DNA of 64,000 bases from Planctobacterium marinum (GCF_020687805.1 NZ_JAJEWQ010000006.1:1-64000); one strand, 5' to 3'; positions 44,720-55,043 are shown, numbered from the stretch's first letter. Notes: generated by a model from the sequence alone, not told the origin. A program made the numbers and translations.

Positions 44720-46783
44720 ATGGACGAAAAATGGATACTTGAAACCGGTTCGCCGCTGCCGATGGGCGCGACACTGAGTAGCGAAGGGTGTAATTTTTCA
44801 TTACATGCACCTGACGCAGAAGCTGTCCATTTGTGTTTGTACAACCAGGCTGAACAGTCCATTGCTGAATTACCCTTACCTAAAAAGACCGGTAAGGTAT
44901 GGCATGGATTGGTAAAAGGCATAAAACCCGGGCAACGTTATGGCTATCGGGTTCATGGTGCGAATATGCCGCAACTGGGGTTGCGCTTCGATCCGCAAAA
45001 ACTGCTGATTGATCCCTATGCCAAAAGGTTGACCAGACCACTGGTCTGGAACAAAGCTCAGTACGAAGGGGACAGTGCTGAGATGATTCCCAAAGCTGTC
45101 GTGTGTGACAACGACTTCAACTGGGATGGTGTAGAAAAACCCCTGTATGGCCCCGACGAAATCATTCTGTATGAAACTCACGTCAAAGGCTTAACACAGC
45201 AACACCCTGAGGTTCCCAAAAAATTGCGGGGTACGTATCTGGGCGTTGCCAGTGCACCGGTGATCAAGCACTTGCAGGCCTTAGGGGTAACGGCTGTGCA
45301 ACTACTACCGGTTATGGCTGCCATGCCTGAACCCTTTATCACCGAAAAAGGGCTGACTAATTACTGGGGTTACAACACCATTAATTATTTTTCTCCTGAT
45401 AGTCGTTTTGCCATTGAAGACCCGGTCAATGAATTCAAAACTATGGTTAAAACACTTCATCAGGCTGGCATTGAAGTGATTCTGGATGTGGTTTACAACC
45501 ACACAGCTGAAAGCGGAGATCAGGGGCCTACCTTGTCCTTTAAAGGTATCGATAATTCTGCGTTCTACCTCTTTGAAATGAACGAGCATGGCGCAGTGGA
45601 TTTTCTGCAATACAGCAATAATTCAGGTTGTGGCAACAGTGTCGATATCTCTCATCCTTATACTATGCGCCTGGTACTGGATTCGTTGCGCTATTGGGTG
45701 GAAGAAATGGGCGTGGATGGCTTTCGATTCGACCTGGCGGCCAGTTTGGGCAGAGATCCTCATGAGTTTTCGGCATCTTCGGGATTTTTTAAAGCCCTGC
45801 GACAAGATCCCGTGCTGCAACAGGCCAAGTTAATTGCTGAACCTTGGGATATTGGTCATGGTGGTTATCGCCTCGGTCATTTCCCCAGCAACTGGCACGA
45901 GTGCAATGACAAATACCGTGACAATGTACGCGCGTTCTGGCGCGGTGACAAAGGCCTCACCAGCGAATTCGCCACCCGTTTACTGGGTTCCCGCGACGTC
46001 TTTAAAAAGGGACATCGCTCTATACATTCTTCCGTCAATTTTATTAGTTACCACGATGGCTTTACCTTGCATGATCTGGTTACTTTTCGCGAGAAACACA
46101 ACGAAGCCAACAGGGAACAAAACCGGGATGGTCACGGCCACAATGTATCGGAAAACTATGGTGTCGAAGGGGAAACCCGCAAGCCTGCAATCATCGCAAT
46201 TCGCGAGCGACAAAAACGCAATTTGTTTACCACTTTATTGTTGTCTCAGGGCATTCCACATTTACTCGGTGGCGACGAACTAAGCCGTACACAGTTGGGC
46301 AACAACAATGCCTATTGCCAGGATAACGAAATCAGCTGGTATCACTGGAAGCTGAACGAGCGGAAACAAGACTTTTTACACTTTTGTCAGGCGGTCGTGG
46401 CATTGCGTAAGAACAGCGTATTGTTGCGCAATTTAAATTTGGAAGATGATAGTTTTTGCAACCGGCACAATGTGGTCAGTGTGGGTTGGTATCGTCCTGA
46501 TGGTCGTCGCAAAGTTGAGGATGATTGGCACGACGCTGACAACCAGGCGTTTGCGGTGGAATTACAAGGGGATGACCAGTCAGATGAACACTGGTTATTG
46601 CTGTTTAATGCCAGTGATCACGATGTCAGGTTTAGCTTGCCAGAGCTATCTGCAGATATCGCCTGGCGACTCAAACTGGATACCCGCTACAACAAATTAC
46701 GTGATCTACCGGAAATCTCGGTAACCGGACATTTTCTGCAGTCTGAAAAAAGCATCAGCGTATTTCGTAAACGAAAGAAGTAA
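44720..46783 (+). CDS. glgX: Glycogen debranching enzyme (isoamylase type)
   Basis: A 687-residue GH13_11 debranching enzyme. N-terminal CBM48 (about 8-110, GATLSSEGCNFSLHAPDA) precedes the barrel with LYETHVKGLTQQHPEVP, AVQLLPVMA, LDVVYNHTAES, nucleophile segment GFRFDLAASLGRD, acid/base segment LIAEPWDIG and FISYHDGFTLHDLV. It hydrolyses alpha-1,6 branches of limit dextrins, giving maltodextrins that MalQ can rework. Two bases separate it from glgB, so the genes are surely co-transcribed. Last gene of the unit. Confidence 0.95.
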   Translation: MDEKWILETGSPLPMGATLSSEGCNFSLHAPDAEAVHLCLYNQAEQSIAELPLPKKTGKVWHGLVKGIKPGQRYGYRVHGANMPQLGLRFDPQKLLIDPYAKRLTRPLVWNKAQYEGDSAEMIPKAVVCDNDFNWDGVEKPLYGPDEIILYETHVKGLTQQHPEVPKKLRGTYLGVASAPVIKHLQALGVTAVQLLPVMAAMPEPFITEKGLTNYWGYNTINYFSPDSRFAIEDPVNEFKTMVKTLHQAGIEVILDVVYNHTAESGDQGPTLSFKGIDNSAFYLFEMNEHGAVDFLQYSNNSGCGNSVDISHPYTMRLVLDSLRYWVEEMGVDGFRFDLAASLGRDPHEFSASSGFFKALRQDPVLQQAKLIAEPWDIGHGGYRLGHFPSNWHECNDKYRDNVRAFWRGDKGLTSEFATRLLGSRDVFKKGHRSIHSSVNFISYHDGFTLHDLVTFREKHNEANREQNRDGHGHNVSENYGVEGETRKPAIIAIRERQKRNLFTTLLLSQGIPHLLGGDELSRTQLGNNNAYCQDNEISWYHWKLNERKQDFLHFCQAVVALRKNSVLLRNLNLEDDSFCNRHNVVSVGWYRPDGRRKVEDDWHDADNQAFAVELQGDDQSDEHWLLLFNASDHDVRFSLPELSADIAWRLKLDTRYNKLRDLPEISVTGHFLQSEKSISVFRKRKK

Positions 46784-46843
46784 GCTTTCGGTGAATTAAA
46801 CTCACTGACAGGGATTGTTTACAGTTCAAATCGCTATCACTGG

Positions 46844-46872
46844 CTGCAAAAGACATCAGTAATGGTTATAAT
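46844..46872 (+). promoter_or_regulatory. Candidate sigma-70 promoter of gnd
   Basis: A consensus -10 TATAAT (46867-46872) with a weak -35 CTGCAA (46844-46849) 17 bases upstream, 80 bases before the gnd start codon. Confidence 0.5.
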
Positions 46873-46952
46873 ACAACGCCATAACACTGCACATTATTAG
46901 TACCTTGCCTGTCTTCGGGTAACCGGTACTCCTACTAAGGATTTCTCAGTAC

Positions 46953-48479
46953 ATGTCTGATTCACTTTGTAATATCGGCTTTATCGGTTTGGGGGTTATG
47001 GGTAAGAACCTCACGCTTAATCTGGCTGACCACGGTTTTAAAATCGCCTGTTTTGATCTGGACAGCAGTAAGATAGACGATCTTATTGCCACCGATAAAT
47101 ATGAAAATCCGCAAGGTGAATCCCGTATAGTGGGTTGTTACTCCTATACTGAATTATTGCAAAAACTCACTGCACCACACCTTATTATTTTGTCGGTACC
47201 GGCTGGTGAACCCGTTGATCACGTTTGTCACCATCTGATAGATGCTGGTATTGAGGCGGATGACATTGTCATTGACACTGGCAACAGCTTGTGGACGGAT
47301 TCCGTTGAGCGGGAAAAGAAATACAAAGGTAAATTTATCTTCTTCTCGACAGCCGTTTCCGGTGGCGAAGTAGGGGCGCGTTTTGGGCCTTCGCTGATGC
47401 CCTCTGGCGACCCTTACGCCTGGACCCGAATCGAACCGGTTTTCACCGCGATTGCCGCAAAAGTGGACCCCGAAACCGGTAAGCCAATGGAATCCCATGT
47501 GCCAGGTCAACCGATTCAGGGTGGCGAGCCATGTGCGACTTATATTGGTCCGATTGGCGCTGGTCACTATGTCAAAATGGTACACAATGGCATTGAATAT
47601 GCCGATATGCAGTTGATTTGCGAAGCATACGATTTAATGAAAACCGGACTGGGTATGACCAGCCTGGAAATTGCCGAAATATTCAGAGAATGGAACAAAG
47701 GCATTCTCAACAGTTACCTGATGGAAATCAGTGCCGAAGTTTTATCTAAGATCGACGACGAAACCGGACAGCCTCTGGTGGAGCTGATCATGGATAAAGC
47801 GGGACAAAAAGGCACTGGCTTATGGACGGCAGTTAGTGCTCTGCAGGTTGGTGCACCCACGCAAACCATTACTCAGGCGGTATTTGCCAGAAGTTTATCC
47901 AGCCTAAAAGCTGAGAGAACACAGGCCGCATCGGTATTGACCGGCCCGGAACCGGCTCGCTTGTCAAATGACGCCAAATCGGCGGCGATTGAGGCATTAC
48001 GCGATGCCCTGTATTGCTCCAAAATCTGCTCTTATGCTCAGGGTTTTCAGTTGATGGCCATGGCAGCGAAAGAGCACGGCTGGAAGCTGGAATTCGCTGA
48101 AATCGCTAAAATTTGGCGAGCAGGTTGCATTATTCGTGCTGTTTTTCTGCAGTCGATTACCAACGCCTATGAGCGCGATGACGACTTAGCCAATCTGCTT
48201 TTAGATCCTTTTTTCGCTGAGCAGCTTATCAACTTACAGGGGCACTGGCGAAAAACCATTGCTGATGCCACACTCATGGGGATCCCCTGTGCAGCGATGT
48301 CTTCGGCATTAAATTATTTCGATTCCTATCGTCGGGAAACCCTACCGGCTAATTTACTGCAGGGACAACGGGATTATTTTGGCGCGCACACCTATGAACG
48401 CGTGGATTGTACGCCTGGTAAAAAGTATCACACAGAATGGAATATGACAGGGCAACCGCAAATAAAGATTAAACGCTAA
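46953..48479 (+). CDS. gnd: 6-phosphogluconate dehydrogenase, decarboxylating
   Basis: A 508-residue enzyme converting 6-phosphogluconate to ribulose 5-phosphate and CO2 with reduction of NAD(P)+. The N-terminal Rossmann motif IGFIGLGVMGKNLTLNL (about 8-24), the substrate segment STAVSGGEVGARFGPSLMPSG, catalytic VKMVHNGIEYADMQLI (about 207-222) and KAGQKGTGLWT are present. The length is about 40 residues more than E. coli Gnd, closer to eukaryote-like forms. It is not with the zwf operon, so the oxidative pentose phosphate branch is separately controlled. msrB follows 11 bases on. Confidence 0.95.
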   Translation: MSDSLCNIGFIGLGVMGKNLTLNLADHGFKIACFDLDSSKIDDLIATDKYENPQGESRIVGCYSYTELLQKLTAPHLIILSVPAGEPVDHVCHHLIDAGIEADDIVIDTGNSLWTDSVEREKKYKGKFIFFSTAVSGGEVGARFGPSLMPSGDPYAWTRIEPVFTAIAAKVDPETGKPMESHVPGQPIQGGEPCATYIGPIGAGHYVKMVHNGIEYADMQLICEAYDLMKTGLGMTSLEIAEIFREWNKGILNSYLMEISAEVLSKIDDETGQPLVELIMDKAGQKGTGLWTAVSALQVGAPTQTITQAVFARSLSSLKAERTQAASVLTGPEPARLSNDAKSAAIEALRDALYCSKICSYAQGFQLMAMAAKEHGWKLEFAEIAKIWRAGCIIRAVFLQSITNAYERDDDLANLLLDPFFAEQLINLQGHWRKTIADATLMGIPCAAMSSALNYFDSYRRETLPANLLQGQRDYFGAHTYERVDCTPGKKYHTEWNMTGQPQIKIKR

Positions 48480-48490
48480 GCTGAGGTATT

Positions 48491-48877
48491 ATGAAACTGA
48501 CTGAGCAACAATGGCGAGATAAGCTGACCAACGAGGAGTATCGCGTTTGTCGGGAAAAGGGCACAGAGCGACCTTTTACCGGTGAACTGCTCAATGTCAC
48601 CGAGCAGGGCGATTATTGTTGTAAGTGTTGTGGCGCGCTGTTGTTCAGTTCAGAGCATAAATTTGATGCCGGCTGTGGTTGGCCATCATTTTTTGAAGAA
48701 GCGCAGCAGGGCAATGTGGGTTATCACGAAGACCACAGCCATGGTATGCACCGAATCGAGATTGTGTGTAACAGCTGCGACGCCCACCTTGGGCATGTGT
48801 TTCCGGATGGTCCACAACCCACCGGAAAGCGTTATTGCGTGAATTCTGTATCCATGGCATTCAACGCCAAAGAGTAG
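48491..48877 (+). CDS. msrB: Peptide-methionine (R)-S-oxide reductase MsrB
   Basis: A 128-residue MsrB that reduces the R epimer of methionine sulfoxide. Zinc-binding CxxC pairs are Cys44/Cys47 (CKCCGALLF) and Cys93/Cys96 (CNSCDAHLGH); the catalytic cysteine is Cys116 in RYCVNSVS. The FDAGCGWPSF signature is present with Cys62 as the possible recycling cysteine. It lies 11 bases after gnd on the same strand, which provides NADPH; co-transcription is likely. Confidence 0.95.
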   Translation: MKLTEQQWRDKLTNEEYRVCREKGTERPFTGELLNVTEQGDYCCKCCGALLFSSEHKFDAGCGWPSFFEEAQQGNVGYHEDHSHGMHRIEIVCNSCDAHLGHVFPDGPQPTGKRYCVNSVSMAFNAKE

Positions 48878-48996
48878 CCTGCCATCTGTACAGATATTTA
48901 TACATTGTGGTTATAATTTAGAAGAAAATTAATTTTTGTAATTCTCTTTCAAAATTACCGGTAACTCAGTGTCAAAATGCATTGCCCGTATGGCAT

Positions 48997-49815
48997 TTAA
49001 TAGACAAACGGCTTGTGTTCTGGTGCAACAAATTTCCCGGAGCGAATGTCGCTGATATAGTCATCAGCGATGTCTTCCAGGCGGTTGGGACGCTTTCCAA
49101 CTTGCCGCACCAGGGCTTCGATTTGTGCCAGATCTAAATCTTTAACTCCATATTCCTTGGCGATATAAGCCCATACATATGCTCTGGGAAAGCGTTCCTG
49201 CTTTAAGAAAATGGTAGACAGACTGTAGAATATCTCGGGTTCAATGGTATCGCCGGATTCATAGAGCTCCAGGGCGTGGTAGAGAAGATTCACGGTTTTG
49301 TCTAAATCCTTTTTAACATAGTATTCTGCTAATTTGACCTGCAGATCCGGTTTCTCTAACTCGCCAGTGTTTTCCAGCGCCAAAAACTGCGTCATTGATT
49401 CTTCTTTGCCAAAGCGTGACCAATGGTAGTGCAGCAGATAAGGGTATTTAGAATCTTTAGTATCTCTTGCTAACTGTGCTAACTGACGTCTGGCAGTGAT
49501 CACCCCTTTAACCCGGTCGGTTTTCTTTTCTTTGCGCTTAATGTGCTCTATCTGTGCAGCTTTGCCGATACACACTTTGTAATCTTCAAATTGCAACAAC
49601 AATTGGTACTTAAGTGGGTCAGAGGGGGCCTGTAGATTGGCATAGCGGGTGCGAATGATCTCTGCTTTTTCCTTTCTGCAATGAGCGTCAGTATTAAGAT
49701 CCTGACACATCTGCGGATAATCGCGGCAGATTTGCGAAATGGTCTTTTCACCAAAAAATGCGTTTTCACAAGCAGTCAGAAAAAAACAAATAGTCAGAAG
49801 ACAAAGTAAACGCAT
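48997..49815 (-). CDS. DUF2989 domain lipoprotein
   Basis: A 272-residue lipoprotein: signal MRLLCLLTICFFLTAC with the lipid Cys16, then the DUF2989 region (ISQICRDYPQMCQDLNTDAHCRKE, YQLLLQFEDYKVCI). The C-terminal half (about 120-250) is helical and TPR/Sel1-like in spacing (LQVKLAEYYVKKDLDKTVNLLYHALELYESG). The family is known mainly from Shewanella and Alteromonas and has no established function. It is divergent from the long GAPDH at 50016. Confidence 0.85.
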   Translation of the reverse strand: MRLLCLLTICFFLTACENAFFGEKTISQICRDYPQMCQDLNTDAHCRKEKAEIIRTRYANLQAPSDPLKYQLLLQFEDYKVCIGKAAQIEHIKRKEKKTDRVKGVITARRQLAQLARDTKDSKYPYLLHYHWSRFGKEESMTQFLALENTGELEKPDLQVKLAEYYVKKDLDKTVNLLYHALELYESGDTIEPEIFYSLSTIFLKQERFPRAYVWAYIAKEYGVKDLDLAQIEALVRQVGKRPNRLEDIADDYISDIRSGKFVAPEHKPFVY

Positions 49816-50015
49816 TGAGCAGGCACCCTTTGGAGAAAACTTACAAACATAAAGCTGGTTTAACCCTGGTTATTGGTCAAACGTGAAAATTTAGCACAAT
49901 TTTGTGCAAAGCATAGCTTCCCATAAAATAGCCGCCCTTCAAGTGATTAGCAATGTAAAAACCGGAAGAAATCAGCTTTTACGATTCTTTCATGACCATG
50001 AGGTAAACAACAAAC

Positions 50016-51464
50016 ATGAATCAGCAGTTAGAACAGGCGTTATTAAATAGTTGGCAGGAACGTCAGGAATACGCGGAGCAAATGCTTCCCTTGCTGGGCA
50101 AGCTATACCGTAATTTCGCTGTTGAAGTGACCGTTTTTGGGAAGCCGTTAATGGGCGCGAGTGTCATTGATATTATCAAAGCGCATCGTAGCGTTCGGTT
50201 GCACAAAGAAGAAAAATTAAAAGTCAGATATAGCTTTGCCGTGTTAGAAGCTTTATCAAAAATGACGCTGTCTCCGGCGAAAGTGGATATCGGAAAGCTG
50301 GCTTATGGCTTCTATCACGAGGATCGCGCTAACGGTCTGGATATGGAAGCCTACCTGGCCCGGGAACTGGAAGGTGTGGCCGGATGTGTGGACAATCACG
50401 CACCACAAGACGTCGTGCTTTACGGATTTGGTCGTATCGGACGTATCATGGCGCGTTTGCTAATCGAAAGACAGGGCGAGAATAATAAACTGAGATTGCG
50501 CGCTATCGTAGTCAGAGGCGGTAAAGACGGCGATCTGGAAAAACGTGCCAGTCTGTTGCGTCGTGACTCGGTACATGGTCCGTTTAACGGCAGTATAACG
50601 GTGGATCACGAAAGAAATGCGTTAAAGGCGAATGGCTCATACATTCAGGTGATATATGCCAATAGTCCTGAAGAAGTGGATTATGAGCAATATGGAATTA
50701 AAAATGCGCTGGTGGTAGACAACACCGGTGTTTGGCGCGACCGCGACGGACTGTCAAAGCACCTGGCCTCTAAAGGTGTGGCAAAAGTACTGTTAACAGC
50801 CCCAGGTAAAGGCGATATCAAAAATATCGTGTATGGGGTTAACCAGGACGATATCGTTGCCTCTGATCAAATAATGTCTGCTGCGTCCTGTACCACAAAT
50901 GCAATTACGCCGGTATTAAAGGCGCTGGATGAAAAGTACGGGATCCGCAACGGCCACGTTGAAACGGTACACTCATACACCAACGACCAAAACCTGATTG
51001 ATAATTTCCACAAGGCAGAACGCCGCGGTCGCAGTGCTTCTCTGAATATGGTTATTACTGAAACCGGTGCAGCTAAAGCCGTGGCTAAGGCCTATCCTAA
51101 GTTGGCGGGTAAATTGACTGGCAACGCAATACGGGTACCAACGCCGAACGTTTCGTTGGCGATCCTGAACCTGAACCTGGACAAAGCCACATCAAGAGAA
51201 GAAATCAATGAATACCTGAAAGAAGTCTCATTGAACTCTGAACTGCAGGATCAGATTGATTACACCGCATCAACCGAGATTGTCTCTACCGACCTGGTAG
51301 GGTCTCGCGCTGCATCTGTAGTGGATTCTCAGGCGACAATCACTTCCGATGATCGCGTTACCCTCTACGTTTGGTACGACAATGAGTTTGGTTATACCTG
51401 TCAGGTAGTCAGAGTTGCTCAGAAAATGGCTGGTCTGACATTTGAACACGTGCCAAAGTGGTAG
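50016..51464 (+). CDS. Long-form glyceraldehyde-3-phosphate dehydrogenase (GapB-like)
   Basis: A 482-residue GAPDH with an N-terminal extension of about 125 residues (helical, ending ELEGVAGCVDNHAPQDV) ahead of the NAD-binding LYGFGRIGRIMARL (about 130-143). The catalytic Cys lies in SAASCTTNAITPV (about 288-300), and KLTGNAIRVPTPNVS and WYDNEFGYTCQVV follow. This is the long 'Gap2' form found beside GapA in marine gammaproteobacteria, often called gapB, thought to serve a gluconeogenic or NADP-linked role; the direction is not provable here. I looked for a HexR box upstream and found none. A terminator follows. Confidence 0.9.
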   Translation: MNQQLEQALLNSWQERQEYAEQMLPLLGKLYRNFAVEVTVFGKPLMGASVIDIIKAHRSVRLHKEEKLKVRYSFAVLEALSKMTLSPAKVDIGKLAYGFYHEDRANGLDMEAYLARELEGVAGCVDNHAPQDVVLYGFGRIGRIMARLLIERQGENNKLRLRAIVVRGGKDGDLEKRASLLRRDSVHGPFNGSITVDHERNALKANGSYIQVIYANSPEEVDYEQYGIKNALVVDNTGVWRDRDGLSKHLASKGVAKVLLTAPGKGDIKNIVYGVNQDDIVASDQIMSAASCTTNAITPVLKALDEKYGIRNGHVETVHSYTNDQNLIDNFHKAERRGRSASLNMVITETGAAKAVAKAYPKLAGKLTGNAIRVPTPNVSLAILNLNLDKATSREEINEYLKEVSLNSELQDQIDYTASTEIVSTDLVGSRAASVVDSQATITSDDRVTLYVWYDNEFGYTCQVVRVAQKMAGLTFEHVPKW

Positions 51465-51508
51465 GCGTTAAAACGGGTCTGCGTTAAAATGCGCGAAAGT
51501 TGAAATAA

Positions 51509-51532
51509 AAACCCGGTTCGCCGGGTTTTTTG
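51509..51532 (+). terminator. Rho-independent terminator after the long GAPDH gene
   Basis: ACCCGG (51511-51516), tetraloop TTCG, CCGGGT (51521-51526) and a run of T, with matching A residues on the 5' side. A stable UUCG loop. Confidence 0.9.
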
Positions 51533-51569
51533 CTATCTGAGCTTCTGCATTTTCAAAACAGGTGACACT

Positions 51570-52100
51570 GTGCCGCTAAATAAAAAAAAGTTACTCCGCT
51601 GGGGATGTGAGCTATCGCTGTTAGTACTCATTGTCGGTGCAGTCATTACCTGGCAAAGCAAGGATATGCTGTCTGCTGATGGTAGCAGCACTGTCCCTGA
51701 AGCCCGCCTTGTGAGCCTGAGCGGTGAGGTACTGCCGCTCGCAGAGCGGGGTAAACGTACCCTGATTTATTTTTGGGCGCCATGGTGTCAGATTTGCGCG
51801 CTCAGTATTGGCAGTTTACAAAATATCGAACAACAAGATTTGCATGTAGTTACTGTGGCAATGGATTATGATTCTGTTGAATCAGTGGCAGCATTTGTTG
51901 CAGAGCACGATGTACAAAATACGGTGTTATTGGGTACGCAAGCAATTAAACAGGACCTGCAAATTCTGGGATATCCCAGTTATTACCTTGTAAACGAACA
52001 ACGCAAGATTGTCGCCAAAAGTTATGGCTTAAATACTTCTGTGGGCATAAAAATGAACAACTGGCTTGCACAACTCCGGGAAAGTGCAGAAAAACCCTGA
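51570..52100 (+). CDS. Membrane-anchored TlpA/ScsD-like thiol-disulfide protein
   Basis: A 176-residue thioredoxin-fold protein with one N-terminal membrane anchor (about 13-28, ELSLLVLIVGAVITW), so the domain faces the periplasm. The active site is WCQIC with Cys73/Cys76, and the cis-proline is in LGYPSYYLV. This resembles the 'protein disulfide oxidoreductase' group around ScsD/TlpA. GTG start at 51570 with AGGTGA just upstream. No partner DsbD-like gene is adjacent. Substrate unknown. Confidence 0.85.
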   Translation: MPLNKKKLLRWGCELSLLVLIVGAVITWQSKDMLSADGSSTVPEARLVSLSGEVLPLAERGKRTLIYFWAPWCQICALSIGSLQNIEQQDLHVVTVAMDYDSVESVAAFVAEHDVQNTVLLGTQAIKQDLQILGYPSYYLVNEQRKIVAKSYGLNTSVGIKMNNWLAQLRESAEKP

Positions 52101-52175
52101 TAAGCCCTGTTTTGTTTGGGCTTGGTGGGCTTTGGTGCTAGATTATTCCGCGTTTAAATTCCGGGAATAATAATA

Positions 52176-53303
52176 ATGAGAATAAGCGCCAACTTCGACA
52201 GTGGCAACATTAACGTGCTGAAACAGCAGGCAGCCGATGATATCGAGCTGCAAATTCACAAAGATAATAATTCCGATTTTTTCCAGTGGTTCCATTTTTG
52301 TCTGGAGTCCACGGCTTTACAGTCCCATGTTATTCGAATCACCAATCTTAAAAACTCTGCTTACCCCGATGCCTGGGAAGGTTATCAGGCCGTCGCTTCA
52401 TATGATCGCGAAACCTGGTTTCGCGTCGATAGCAGTTTTTCTGATGGCACCTTAACCATTGAATTTACGCCGGAAAATGAATGTACCTGGTTTGCCTACT
52501 TCGCGCCTTACAGTTATGACCGCCACCTGGACTTAATCGCCTGGTCTCAGGCTCAGACCGCCTGTCGTGCTGAATTTCTCGGTTACACGCTTGATGGCCG
52601 GGACATGACATTGCTGACGGTTGGCAGTGAAGGCGAGGGCAAAAAACGGGTTTGGTTGACGGCCAGGCAACACCCGGGTGAATCCATGGCCGAGTGGTTT
52701 ATCGAAGGATTACTGGAGCGGTTGCTCAACGAAGACGATCCGATGAGTCAGGCGTTGCTGCAGGAATGTGTATTCTACATAGTGCCGAACATGAACCCTG
52801 ATGGCTCTGTTCGCGGTCATTTGCGCACCAACGCTAACGGTGTAAACCTCAACCGCGTATGGCACGATCCCAAAGAAGCGACCGAACCGGAAGTCTTTCA
52901 CGTGCTACAAAAAATGCATCAAACCGGTGTAGACCTGTACCTGGACATACACGGTGATGAAGCCATCCCCTACAATTTTGTGGCAGGGTGTGAGGGGAAT
53001 CCGGACTATAGCGAGCGCCTTGCCCAACTCGAGGCAAACTTTAGTAAAATTCTGCTTAGCGTAACACCGGAATTCCAAACCACGCACGGTTATGCTAAAG
53101 ATGCTCCTGGCAAAGCGAATATGACCGTCGCTTCAAACGCAGTATGTAATTATTTTGACTGCCTGGCGCTTACGGTTGAAATGCCATTTAAAGACAATGA
53201 TAAACTGCCAGATCCTGCCTACGGCTGGAGCCCTGAGCGTAGTAAACGTTTTGGCGAAGATATGCTCACCGCCATTTTCAATATCAAAGAACAATTAAAA
53301 TAA
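52176..53303 (+). CDS. M14-family zinc carboxypeptidase
   Basis: A 375-residue cytosolic carboxypeptidase-like protein (M14 subfamily B). An N-terminal beta domain (about 1-115, Pepdidase_M14_N) is followed by the catalytic domain with zinc ligands His166/Glu169 (ARQHPGESMAEW) and His259 (LDIHGDE), NMNPDGSVRGHLRTNANGVNLNR-type substrate residues, and the catalytic Glu in LTVEMPF. No signal peptide. In bacteria the substrates are not established; eukaryotic relatives trim C-terminal glutamates. It lies 30 bases before an amino acid symporter gene, which hints at peptide or amino acid use. Confidence 0.92.
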   Translation: MRISANFDSGNINVLKQQAADDIELQIHKDNNSDFFQWFHFCLESTALQSHVIRITNLKNSAYPDAWEGYQAVASYDRETWFRVDSSFSDGTLTIEFTPENECTWFAYFAPYSYDRHLDLIAWSQAQTACRAEFLGYTLDGRDMTLLTVGSEGEGKKRVWLTARQHPGESMAEWFIEGLLERLLNEDDPMSQALLQECVFYIVPNMNPDGSVRGHLRTNANGVNLNRVWHDPKEATEPEVFHVLQKMHQTGVDLYLDIHGDEAIPYNFVAGCEGNPDYSERLAQLEANFSKILLSVTPEFQTTHGYAKDAPGKANMTVASNAVCNYFDCLALTVEMPFKDNDKLPDPAYGWSPERSKRFGEDMLTAIFNIKEQLK

Positions 53304-53333
53304 GAACGGAATAACAAGTAAGAGGGTAAAGCT

Positions 53334-55010
53334 TTGGAAGCATTAGGAAATTTTTTATTATTGCTGGACAGTTATCTTGGGAGTTCATGGTGGTTCCCAT
53401 ATGTCTTGTTAGGCACCGGTCTGTACTTTACGTTGTATCTGAAGTTTCCTCAGATACGCTATTTCAGACACGCTCTGCGCATTGTCTCCGGTAAGTATGA
53501 CAAGAAAACCGACGAAGGTGATACCTCTCACTTTCAGGCACTGGCCACGGCGCTCTCCGGTACTGTCGGTACCGGTAATATCAGTGGTGTGGCATTAGCT
53601 ATCTTTTTAGGTGGCCCTGCGGCACTGTTGTGGATGTGGGTTACGGCATTTTTGGGGATGACCACTAAGTTTGTGGAAGTCACCTTGTCTCATAAATACC
53701 GTGAAAAAACCGAAGATGGCACCATGGCTGGGGGCCCCATGTATTTCATGGATAAGCGCCTGAACATGAAATGGTTGGCAGTGGGTTTTGCCATTGCTAC
53801 CGTCGTCAGCTCATTTGGTACCGGCTCATTACCCCAAATTAATGGCATTTCAACCAGTATGGAAGCCACCTTTGGCATCGAACCTATTTTAACCGGTGGG
53901 GTATTATCGATTTTACTGGCCTTAGTTATTCTGGGCGGCATTACCCGTATTGCTGCGGTAACATCCAAAATCGTACCTTTTATGGCTGGCCTGTACATCA
54001 TTGGTGCGTTGGCGGTTATTTTCTACAATATTGAAAATATTGGTCCTTCATTTGTTTCGATTTTTGAATACGCATTTACCGGCTCTGCCGCGGTAGGTGG
54101 ATTCTTAGGTGCCAGCTTTGCTTATGCTTTCAATCGCGGTGTTAATCGCGGCTTGTTTTCTAACGAAGCTGGTCAGGGTTCAGCGCCGATTGCTCACGCA
54201 TCAGCCAAAGCACACGAGCCTGTTTCTGAGGGTATGGTATCCATCCTTGAACCTTTCATTGATACCATCCTGATCTGTACGTTAACCGGTTTGGTTATTT
54301 TGTCGTCCGGTGTCTGGAATGAAAAGTTCGAGAATCAGTTTGATCGCACTGACATGCTTATTGTGGCAGGCGAATACAAACAAGACGATGATGCCAATAA
54401 AGTTGAACTGTACAAATTCTTAAATGACGATGGTGCGCACACCGTTGAACCGTTTAACGGCAAAATTGAAGTGGTTGCCGGCAAAGCTCTGGGCAACGAT
54501 TTCACCATTATCAATGCCCGTTCTATCGCGGAAAATATCAGCTTTAGCCTGAGCAGCAACGATGACCCATTCACGGGAACTCTGAATGTCGTGGATGGTA
54601 AGTTGGTGAAAGAAAATATCGTTGTCACCGGCAAGTCATTGATCCATTCGGCAACACTGACAACGAAAGCCTTTACACGGGGATTCTTTGGTGAGTCAGG
54701 GCAATACATCGTATCAATTGGTCTCTTATTGTTCGCCTTTTCAACGGCAATTTCATGGTCTTATTATGGCGACCGGGCAATGACTTACCTGATTGGTCCC
54801 CGGGCGATAATGCCATACCGCGTATTTTATATAGCCGGATTCTTTTGGGCTTCGTTTTCAGATACAACGTTAATCTGGTATTTGTCATACGTCGCGATTG
54901 TGGTTATGACCTTGCCTAACCTGTTCGGCATCCTTATGTTACGTAAAGAGATGCGTGAAACTGTGGATCAATACTGGCAAGACTTTGAGAAAGAGCAAAA
55001 CTCAAAATAA
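53334..55010 (+). CDS. AgcS-family alanine/glycine:sodium symporter with an inserted soluble segment
   Basis: A 558-residue symporter. The family block runs about 1-327 ([53 protein letters not shown]) and resumes at about 438-558 ([32 protein letters not shown]). Between them is a hydrophilic stretch of about 110 residues (328-437) with repeating beta-like strands, which ordinary AgcS proteins (450-480 residues) lack. It would sit outside the membrane between two helices. TTG start at 53334 with GAGGGT upstream. It is preceded by the M14 peptidase and ended by a terminator at 55016-55043. Confidence 0.9.
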   Translation: MEALGNFLLLLDSYLGSSWWFPYVLLGTGLYFTLYLKFPQIRYFRHALRIVSGKYDKKTDEGDTSHFQALATALSGTVGTGNISGVALAIFLGGPAALLWMWVTAFLGMTTKFVEVTLSHKYREKTEDGTMAGGPMYFMDKRLNMKWLAVGFAIATVVSSFGTGSLPQINGISTSMEATFGIEPILTGGVLSILLALVILGGITRIAAVTSKIVPFMAGLYIIGALAVIFYNIENIGPSFVSIFEYAFTGSAAVGGFLGASFAYAFNRGVNRGLFSNEAGQGSAPIAHASAKAHEPVSEGMVSILEPFIDTILICTLTGLVILSSGVWNEKFENQFDRTDMLIVAGEYKQDDDANKVELYKFLNDDGAHTVEPFNGKIEVVAGKALGNDFTIINARSIAENISFSLSSNDDPFTGTLNVVDGKLVKENIVVTGKSLIHSATLTTKAFTRGFFGESGQYIVSIGLLLFAFSTAISWSYYGDRAMTYLIGPRAIMPYRVFYIAGFFWASFSDTTLIWYLSYVAIVVMTLPNLFGILMLRKEMRETVDQYWQDFEKEQNSK

Positions 55011-55015
55011 CAGAT

Positions 55016-55043
55016 AGCGCGGCCACAGCCGCGCTTTTGCTTT
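55016..55043 (+). terminator. Rho-independent terminator of the AgcS gene
   Basis: AGCGCGGC (55016-55023), loop CACA, GCCGCGCT (55028-55035), then TTTTGCTTT. It lies 5 bases after the stop. Confidence 0.85.

Noticed and set aside
49816-50015. HexR box before the long GAPDH gene
   Set aside because: Only scattered half-sites such as TTACA or TGTAA occur; no 15-base palindrome was found.
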